From Closterium sp. Naga37s-1 (taxonomy: Eukaryota > Streptophyta > Zygnematophyceae > Desmidiales > Closteriaceae): a stretch of 64,000 bases of DNA. The stretch covers positions 1,835,501 through 1,899,500 of the forward strand of contig CANJKZ010000820.1 of NCBI GenBank assembly GCA_947471745.1, in the 5' to 3' direction. Below, piece after piece: positions 55,882 to 64,000 of this stretch. The translations under genes and the position numbers were made by a program. The notes below the pieces were generated by a model. It ran no database searches, was not told where the DNA came from, and was given only the letters and a program-made list of their open reading frames with translations. The stretch's first letter is position 1. Each line of letters begins with the position of its first letter.

Positions 55882-55953
55882 ACGTCAGTAGTCCAATGGT
55901 TAGGATATTTGCCTTCCAAGCAAAAGATCCGGGTTCGATTCCCGGCTGACGTA
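55882..55953 (+). tRNA. tRNA-Gly (anticodon UCC)
   Basis: 72 nt cloverleaf: acceptor ACGTCAG with CTGACGT, D arm with GTCCAATGGTTAGGAT, anticodon stem TTTGC/GCAAA around loop CTTCCAA (anticodon TCC), T arm CCGGGTTCGATTCCCGG, discriminator A. It closely follows the plant tRNA-Gly(UCC) pattern. No CCA is encoded and no intron is present. The first pair is A-U instead of the usual G-C. There is no clear run of four T directly downstream. Confidence 0.93.
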
Positions 55954-56340
55954 CATCGCCTTATTGACGTCGTGACAAATTTACGAACTTTACATTTCCC
56001 TATGCATTTTTGTTGCCACGCTGTAAAACGTCTTTCTTCAGCGTTTCTCTTTCCACCGCCGCCATTCCAGCCATTCCTCGCCTCACCGCGCAGCGCCCCT
56101 CATGACGCCTTCCGAATGCCTTTCTCGAGAACGCCGTCTCCCGTATTCCTCCTGATTGCTACCTGAGCCAACCTCCTGAAACCCCCATTCTCTTCCATTC
56201 CAGAAACGTTAGCGAATCAGCTGAACGAAAAGGAACCGTCTTACCATCCGCGCCAGCCGCAGGTTATCCGGCCGGCACCGAGGAGGTTTTGCGAGTCGTT
56301 TAAATCAGCGGCGGGTGTTCTCGGCTCCGCGCGGCGCGGC

Positions 56341-58436
56341 ATGACCCAGAAATTGCCCGCGCCAGACGTGGAAAGAGGGGGGAGCGGAGGGAGTGGCGGG
56401 GGGAGCGGGGAAAGCGGCGGGGGAAGCGCAGAGGACGTTGCAATCGTCCTTATCACAGCAGCTGAAAATGCGGCTGTCAGGATCGACGATGCCGACGTGG
56501 CAAGTCAGGCGATTCGGGAGCCTCCTACTGCCGGATCGGCTTCGCCTCCCGCGTCCATGTCCATCCGCGCCGTCAGCCGACGCGGCTCGCAGGGTAGTCC
56601 TCAGAACGTGACACGTGGCGGTCAAAGCAGTCAAACAGAGCAGCAAAGGAGAAAACGGAGCAGCCGAACAGAAATTTCGAAACGAGCAGATCCCAAGGTG
56701 CAGTTGGCGAGCCAATCAGAGCGAAGAGGGCTCATGACAGGGACACTATCTACGGGGAAGCGTCCAGTGTTGCCACGTGGCGCAATGCAGTTGGTCGTGG
56801 ATCCGTACAACCTGTGGGGCAGCCGGGTAGATGCGCGGAAGGTTCCTCTGAAGCCGTTTGTTGTGCGGTATGGTGACACTCTGGCCGCCCTCGCCGTGAG
56901 ATTCAGGTGAGGCAGGGGAGGTGGGAGCGGTGCAAATGGGTCCACGTCGGTCCAACTGGGTGCAAGCTGTTTGTTGTGCGGTACTGGACACGCTGGCCGC
57001 CCTCGCTGTGAGATTCAGGTGAAAGAGGGAGGTGCAAGCGGTGCAAGTGGGTGCAATCGGGTGCAGTCGTGTTGTAGGGATGGAGGCGCTGTTCGTTTTC
57101 TGGTGCTTCTTGTAACCTGAACGCATGCCACCAATGGCAGTACCATACTGATCATCAGACATGTTGATAGAGGTGTTTGTTAGAGCTTCTTGTAACGAGA
57201 AGAGTGCTGCCTGCTTCTAACGGGGATGGAACCATTTGCATTAGTAAAGGGCAATGCTTTTGTTCGTGTGCCGGACAAACAGGACCCTATCCTCTTCCAC
57301 ATGCCATTCTCAGATTGTATGAACACTACTCCTGCTTTGTCTGACAAATAAACTATGCTCTTTGGCCATGCGTCCTTTTTCATTGAAACCTCCTCTTCTG
57401 TGACTGTGTGCAGTGTGACTATACGCGAGTTGCAGAGAATAAACGGGATGCAGTCAGATGCCTTATATGAAGGCGCGGTGCTGCTTGCACCTAAAGGTAC
57501 ATCACATCACATTATTGCATGATCATCATCGCATGATCATCATCGCATATTTTCCTCTCCTGCCTGACGTGCGATCCGGTCACTGCTGCACCAACCGCCT
57601 CCACTTCTATCTCCCATCCGCTATCCACTTCCCTTTCCCCCGACCTTCCCCCCTTCCGCTTTCCCCCTTCCGCTTCCCCCCTTCTCCCCTTCCGCTTTCC
57701 CCCTTCCCCCCTCGATTTCCCCCGCTCCACCCCTTCCTCTTCTCCAGGCGCCATCACCCCCTCTCCCCCTGACGTGCTACACAGTCGCCACCACATTAGC
57801 TGCCGTCACCTCTATCACCCATCTCCCCATTTTCCCACACCCTCCCCCCCCAACTCGCCGTCCCCCTACCCATCCCCCCCACACTCACCTCCCCCTTCCA
57901 GGGCCCATCAACAACCCTCCCCTTGACGTGCGCCCTGGCCTGCGCCGCACCAACCGCCTGCTCTTCGGTCGCCCATCCCCAACCAGCCCGCTCATTCCCT
58001 CTCCCCTTGCCCCTTATCCCCCCTTCCTCCCCCCTGCTCCAGGCGCCATACCCCCCCCTGCCCCTTGACGTGCGCCCTGGCCTCCGCCGCACCAACCGCC
58101 TGCAGATGTAGCCCTCCCTACCCCCCGTGTTTTGAGTCGACTCAAAACCCTACCCCCTGTGCCCTGCTCTTCCCCCCCTTTTCTCCAGGCGCCATCACCC
58201 CCCCTCCCCTTGACGTCCGCCCTGGCCTCCGCCGCACCAACCGCCTGCTCTTCTCGCGCCTGTGGGTCCGCCCACCAGCCCTCGGCCAACCACAGCGCGA
58301 CACGTGGCGCTTCCACCCTGGCACACGGCACCGGCTGAACCAAGCAAAAGGCAGGCAGAGGGACGGATGGGATGGCCTTTGGCACGCAGTGATACTGGGA
58401 TGCTGGGATGAGGGCCTGTGTGTAGGCATTTGCTAG
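56341..58436 (+). CDS. LysM-domain protein (three exons)
   Basis: Exons 56341-56906, 57414-57496 and 58189-58436; lengths 566, 83 and 248 sum to 897, an open frame of 298 codons with GT-AG junctions. The N-terminal 160 residues are Gly/Ser/Arg-rich and probably disordered. A single LysM begins at PFVVRYGDTLAALAVRF in exon 1 and finishes in exon 2 (SVTIRELQRINGMQSDALYE, GAVLLAPK), so an intron cuts the domain. Exon 3 (GAITPPPLDVRPGLRRTNRL...) has no recognised domain. LysM domains bind N-acetylglucosamine-type glycans such as chitin or peptidoglycan. No signal peptide or kinase is seen. Exon 3 is the least certain because several similar candidate exons precede it. Confidence 0.7.
57180..57410. 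other. Intron 1 of the LysM gene, distal part
   Basis: No gene. The intron runs from 56907 to 57413; the first part carries a duplicated copy of the exon 1 end (56964-57018) and the rest is unremarkable, ending in a weak pyrimidine tract before TGTGCAG. Confidence 0.6.
57540..58250 (+). repeat. About 145-bp tandem repeat carrying candidate exon 3 copies
   Basis: At least four or five diverged copies. Each has a C-rich tract, CTCCAGGCGCCATC or a variant (a 3' splice site followed by the exon start), then TTGACGTGCGCCCTGGCCTC and CGCACCAACCGCCTG. The TGACGT marks fall near 57568, 57770, 57921, 58070 and 58212, so spacing is about 142-200 bp. The last copy is the exon 3 used in the gene model. 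Confidence 0.8.
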
Positions 58437-58745
58437 CACCATGCATTTGCTAGCACCATGCATTTGCTAGCACCATGCATTTGCTAGCACCATGCATTTG
58501 CTAGCACCATGCATTTGCTAGCACCATGCATTTGCTAGCACCATGCATTTGCTAGCACCATGCACATGCTAGCACCATGCATATGCTAGCACCATGCATA
58601 TGCTAGCACCATGCATATGCTAGCACCATGCATATGCTAGCACCATGCATATGCTAGCACCATGCATTTGCTAGCACCATGCACATGCTAGCACCATGCA
58701 TTTGCTAGCACCATGCATTTGCTAGCACCATGCACATGCACATGC
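58425..58745. repeat. 17-bp CATGCATTTGCTAGCAC satellite
   Basis: About 18 units with variants CATATGCTAGCAC and CACATGCTAGCAC. The array starts at the stop codon of the LysM gene model, so the stop lies in its first unit. Confidence 0.96.
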
Positions 58746-59318
58746 TAGCAGCATTACCCACCAGTGTGGCTTCGACCTCCGTTGCTGACCTTCCAGGCTT
58801 AGGGTAAAGGATAGGCATAACTGGGAAGAAGGCAACGCATTGCATTTGCTTCTTGTAACCGAGCAAGAGCTTCGTTCCCCATTGTTTAGATCTTTCTTTC
58901 GAGATTTCTCACGAGTTTTCTTCCCTCCTTTTGTGCTGGCTGGCTGCCTTCCCCCGCCACCCAGCAACCCGAAACTTGTCACTCTCCTTTCCTCCCTTCC
59001 ACCTGCGCTTCTCAACCCCTGCTGCAAATGGATGCAGCGCGGTGGGATGAGGCACGGAGGAAGGGGTTTCACCGGCTGCTGCAGGGGTGGCTGCCTCTGC
59101 GCTCGCCCATGGATGGCTGCTCTGACTGGTGAGGCTCGCATGGGACGGTACAGGGCAGGGCTGTATTGTCGTTGTGCAAGGGTACAGGGCAGGGCTGTAT
59201 TGTGCAAGGGTACAGGGCAGGGGTTGTACCGTCATGGAGTAAAAAGGCAGGGTTCATTCTTTAGGTGTTTATTTTCACACTCCTCCTGTTTCCCCTTCTA
59301 ACCTCCATTCTCGTACCG
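58746..59318. other. Spacer between the two 17-bp satellites
   Basis: No gene supported. 59140-59230 contains about three imperfect repeats of GTACAGGGCAGGGCTGTATT. A TTGCTTCTTGTAACCGAGC sequence near 58846 resembles two stretches in LysM intron 1 (near 57107 and 57184). Confidence 0.55.
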
Positions 59319-62300
59319 CTCCATGCATCCATGTGCTCCATGCATCCATGTGCTCCATGCATCCATGTGCTCCATGCATCCATGTGCTCCATGCATCCAT
59401 GTGCTCCATGCATCCATGTGCTCCATGCATCCATGTGCTCCATGCATCCATGTGCTCCATGCATCCATGTGCTCCATGCATCCATGTGCTCCATGCATCC
59501 ATGTGCTCCATGCATCCATGTGCTCCATGCATCCATGTGCTCCATGCATCCATGTGCTCCATGCATCCATGTGCTCCATGCATCCATGTGCTCCATGCAT
59601 CCATGTGCTCCATGCATCCATGTGCTCCATGCATCCATGTGCTCCATGCATCCATGTGCTCCATGCATCCATGTGCTCCATGCATCCATGTGCTCCATGC
59701 ATCCATGTGCTCCATGCATCCATGCGCTCCATGCATCCATGTGCTCCATGCATCCATGCGCTCCATGCATCCATGCGCTCCATGCATCCATGCGCTCCAT
59801 GCATCCATGCGCTCTATGCATCCATGCGCTCCATGCATCCATGCGCTCCATGCATCCATGCGCTCCATGCATCCATGCGCTCCATGCATCCATGCGCTCC
59901 ATGCATCCATGCGCTCCATGCATCCATGCGCTCCATGCATCCATGTGCTCCATGCATCCATGTGCTCCATGCATCCATGTGCTCCATGCATCCATGTGCT
60001 CCATGCATCCATGTGCTCCATGCATCCATGTGCTCCATGCATCCATGTGCTCCGTGCATCCATGTGCTCCATGCATCCATGTGCTCCATGCATCCATGTG
60101 CTCCATGCATCCATGTGCTCCATGCATCCATGTGCTCCATGCATCCATGCGCTCCATGCATCCATGCGCTCCATGCATCCATGCGCTCCATGCATCCATG
60201 CGCTCTATGCATCCATGCGCTCCATGCATCCATGCGCTCCATGCATCCATGCGCTCCATGCATCCATGCGCTCCATGCATCCATGCGCTCCATGCATCCA
60301 TGCGCATGTGCTCCATGCATCCATGTGCTCCGTGCATCCATGTGCTCCATGCATCCATGTGCTCCATGCATCCATGTGCTCCATGCATCCATGTGCTCCA
60401 TGCATCCATGTGCTCCATGCATCCATGTGCTCCATGCATCCATGTGCTCCATGCATCCATGTGCTCCATGCATCCATGTGCTCCATGCATCCATGTGCTC
60501 CATGCATCCATGTGCTCCATGCATCCATGTGCTCCATGCATCCATGTGCTCCATGCATCCATGTGCTCCATGCATCCATGTGCTCCATGCATCCATGTGC
60601 TCCATGCATCCATGTGCTCCATGCATCCATGTGCTCCATGCATCCATGTGCTCCATGCATCCATGTGCTCCATGCATCCATGTGCTCCATGCATCCATGT
60701 GCTCCATGCATCCATGTGCTCCATGCATCCATGTGCTCCATGCATCCATGTGCTCCATGCATCCATGTGCTCCATGCATCCATGTGCTCCATGCATCCAT
60801 GTGCTCCATGCATCCATGTGCTCCATGCATCCATGTGCTCCATGCATCCATGTGCTCCATGCATCCATGTGCTCCATGCATCCATGTGCTCCATGCATCC
60901 ATGTGCTCCATGCATCCATGTGCTCCATGCATCCATGTGCTCCATGCATCCATGTGCTCCATGCATCCATGTGCTCCATGCATCCATGTGCTCCATGCAT
61001 CCATGTGCTCCATGCATCCATGTGCTCCATGCATCCATGTGCTCCATGCATCCATGTGCTCCATGCATCCATGTGCTCCATGCATCCATGTGCTCCATGC
61101 ATCCATGTGCTCCATGCATCCATGTGCTCCATGCATCCATGTGCTCCATGCATCCATGTGCTCCATGCATCCATGTGCTCCATGCATCCATGTGCTCCAT
61201 GCATCCATGTGCTCCATGCATCCATGTGCTCCATGCATCCATGTGCTCCATGCATCCATGTGCTCCATGCATCCATGTGCTCCATGCATCCATGTGCTCC
61301 ATGCATCCATGTGCTCCATGCATCCATGTGCTCCATGCATCCATGTGCTCCATGCATCCATGTGCTCCATGCATCCATGTGCTCCATGCATCCATGTGCT
61401 CCATGCATCCATGTGCTCCATGCATCCATGTGCTCCATGCATCCATGTGCTCCATGCATCCATGTGCTCCATGCATCCATGTGCTCCATGCATCCATGTG
61501 CTCCATGCATCCATGTGCTCCATGCATCCATGTGCTCCATGCATCCATGTGCTCCATGCATCCATGTGCTCCATGCATCCATGTGCTCCATGCATCCATG
61601 TGCTCCATGCATCCATGTGCTCCATGCATCCATGTGCTCCATGCATCCATGTGCTCCATGCATCCATGTGCTCCATGCATCCATGTGCTCCATGCATCCA
61701 TGTGCTCCATGCATCCATGTGCTCCATGCATCCATGTGCTCCATGCATCCATGTGCTCCATGCATCCATGTGCTCCATGCATCCATGTGCTCCATGCATC
61801 CATGTGCTCCATGCATCCATGTGCTCCATGCATCCATGTGCTCCATGCATCCATGTGCTCCATGCATCCATGTGCTCCATGCATCCATGTGCTCCATGCA
61901 TCCATGTGCTCCATGCATCCATGTGCTCCATGCATCCATGTGCTCCATGCATCCATGTGCTCCATGCATCCATGTGCTCCATGCATCCATGTGCTCCATG
62001 CATCCATGTGCTCCATGCATCCATGTGCTCCATGCATCCATGTGCTCCATGCATCCATGTGCTCCATGCATCCATGTGCTCCATGCATCCATGTGCTCCA
62101 TGCATCCATGTGCTCCATGCATCCATGTGCTCCATGCATCCATGTGCTCCATGCATCCATGTGCTCCATGCATCCATGTGCTCCATGCATCCATGTGCTC
62201 CATGCATCCATGTGCTCCATGCATCCATGTGCTCCATGCATCCATGTGCTCCATGCATCCATGTGCTCCATGCATCCATGTGCTCCATGCATCCATGTGC

Positions 62301-64000
62301 TCCATGCATCCATGTGCTCCATGCATCCATGTGCTCCATGCATCCATGTGCTCCATGCATCCATGTGCTCCATGCATCCATGTGCTCCATGCATCCATGT
62401 GCTCCATGCATCCATGTGCTCCATGCATCCATGTGCTCCATGCATCCATGTGCTCCATGCATCCATGTGCTCCATGCATCCATGTGCTCCATGCATCCAT
62501 GTGCTCCATGCATCCATGTGCTCCATGCATCCATGTGCTCCATGCATCCATGTGCTCCATGCATCCATGTGCTCCATGCATCCATGTGCTCCATGCATCC
62601 ATGTGCTCCATGCATCCATGTGCTCCATGCATCCATGTGCTCCATGCATCCATGTGCTCCATGCATCCATGTGCTCCATGCATCCATGTGCTCCATGCAT
62701 CCATGTGCTCCATGCATCCATGTGCTCCATGCATCCATGTGCTCCATGCATCCATGTGCTCCATGCATCCATGTGCTCCATGCATCCATGTGCTCCATGC
62801 ATCCATGTGCTCCATGCATCCATGTGCTCCATGCATCCATGTGCTCCATGCATCCATGTGCTCCATGCATCCATGTGCTCCATGCATCCATGTGCTCCAT
62901 GCATCCATGTGCTCCATGCATCCATGTGCTCCATGCATCCATGTGCTCCATGCATCCATGTGCTCCATGCATCCATGTGCTCCATGCATCCATGTGCTCC
63001 ATGCATCCATGTGCTCCATGCATCCATGTGCTCCATGCATCCATGTGCTCCATGCATCCATGTGCTCCATGCATCCATGTGCTCCATGCATCCATGTGCT
63101 CCATGCATCCATGTGCTCCATGCATCCATGTGCTCCATGCATCCATGTGCTCCATGCATCCATGTGCTCCATGCATCCATGTGCTCCATGCATCCATGTG
63201 CTCCATGCATCCATGTGCTCCATGCATCCATGTGCTCCATGCATCCATGTGCTCCATGCATCCATGTGCTCCATGCATCCATGTGCTCCATGCATCCATG
63301 TGCTCCATGCATCCATGTGCTCCATGCATCCATGTGCTCCATGCATCCATGTGCTCCATGCATCCATGTGCTCCATGCATCCATGTGCTCCATGCATCCA
63401 TGTGCTCCATGCATCCATGTGCTCCATGCATCCATGTGCTCCATGCATCCATGTGCTCCATGCATCCATGTGCTCCATGCATCCATGTGCTCCATGCATC
63501 CATGTGCTCCATGCATCCATGTGCATGCATCCATGCATCCATGTGCTCCATGCATCCATGTGCTCCATGCATCCATGTGCTCCATGCATCCATGTGCTCC
63601 ATGCATCCATGTGCTCCATGCATCCATGTGCTCCATGCATCCATGTGCTCCATGCATCCATGTGCTCCATGCATCCATGTGCTCCATGCATCCATGTGCT
63701 CCATGCATCCATGTGCTCCATGCATCCATGTGCTCCATGCATCCATGTGCTCCATGCATCCATGTGCTCCATGCATCCATGTGCTCCATGCATCCATGTG
63801 CTCCATGCATCCATGTGCTCCATGCATCCATGTGCTCCATGCATCCATGTGCTCCATGCATCCATGTGCTCCATGCATCCATGTGCTCCATGCATCCATG
63901 TGCTCCATGCATCCATGTGCTCCATGCATCCATGTGCTCCATGCATCCATGTGCTCCATGCATCCATGTGCTCCATGCATCCATGTGCTCCATGCATCCA
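59319..64000. repeat. 17-bp CTCCATGCATCCATGTG satellite, about 275 copies, continuing past the window
   Basis: Unit CTCCATGCATCCATGTG with few variants. A block at about 59715-60300 has CATGCG in place of CATGTG in most units, with rare markers CTCTATG (59812, 60203) and CTCCGTG (near 60050 and 60328). Irregular junctions occur at 60300 and 63525. Because the unit is stop-free in every minus-strand frame, reading frames of over 1200 codons (MHGAHGCMEHMDAWSTW repeats) are open but not credible genes. Confidence 0.98.

Larger units (their letters stand above)
54805..56150 (-). promoter_or_regulatory. 5' flank of subtilase B, duplicated at the subtilase A locus
   Basis: Matches 20957-22560 in long blocks (see that entry). 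Unlike the A side it contains an expanded 28-bp repeat (55500-55675) and a tRNA gene (55882-55953). No TATA box was assigned confidently. Confidence 0.6.

Noticed and set aside
58722..59207. 161-codon minus-strand frame between the two 17-bp satellites
   Set aside because: Mixed composition with no motif, no splice structure and no conserved neighbour; part of it is repeat-derived.
59261..63997. Minus-strand open frames of 1262-1578 codons encoding MHGAHGCMEHMDAWSTW repeats
   Set aside because: Direct consequence of the stop-free 17-bp satellite; all three minus frames give the same peptide repeat, which is expected because 17 is not a multiple of three.

Overview
The window looks like nuclear DNA of a streptophyte plant or charophyte-grade alga. 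The case rests on two plant-type subtilisin-like protease genes with seven phase-consistent exons each, a LysM gene split by GT-AG introns, a tRNA-Gly(UCC), and Ty1/copia and Ty3/gypsy chromovirus elements primed by tRNA-iMet-like sites. The organism assignment is inference; nothing in the window fixes the species. There is no bacterial operon, CRISPR array or rRNA.

Layout. 1-2082 (-): broken hAT-type transposase running off the left edge. 3091-10838 (+): complete but degraded copia element (copia-1) with 130-bp LTRs and a 5-bp target duplication; a 1.3-kb TA-flanked inverted-repeat element sits near its 3' end. 10947-20956 (-): subtilase A, a probable pseudogene. 23002-32456 (-): second copia element (copia-2), whose gag is split by a nested 2.6-kb non-autonomous LTR element (28318-30944). 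32681-43521 (+): a Ty3/gypsy element (gypsy-1), whose gag is split by a second Ty3/gypsy chromovirus (gypsy-2, 33698-39449). 44520-54804 (-): subtilase B, whose seven exons sum to an open frame of 853 codons. 55882-55953: tRNA-Gly. 56341-58436 (+): LysM gene. 58425-64000: two 17-bp satellites, the second running off the right edge.

The two subtilase loci are the arms of an old segmental duplication (about 10.9-22.6 kb and 44.5-56.15 kb) that covers all exons, introns and more than 1 kb upstream. The 20 kb between the arms is mostly nested LTR retrotransposons. All five LTR elements have recognisable LTR pairs and matching 5-bp target duplications, so the order of insertion can be read directly.

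The most unusual content is the subtilase pair. Corresponding introns carry minisatellites that have expanded in one copy and not in the other: 19 bp x ~105 in intron 6 of A, 38 bp x ~44 in intron 2 of A, 14 bp x ~350 in intron 4 of B. Both predicted proteins have lost the catalytic serine by different substitutions (Ala in A, Gly in B), and B has also replaced the oxyanion-hole Asn with Asp. The very long open frames over the arrays are artefacts of stop-free repeat units and are not annotated as genes.
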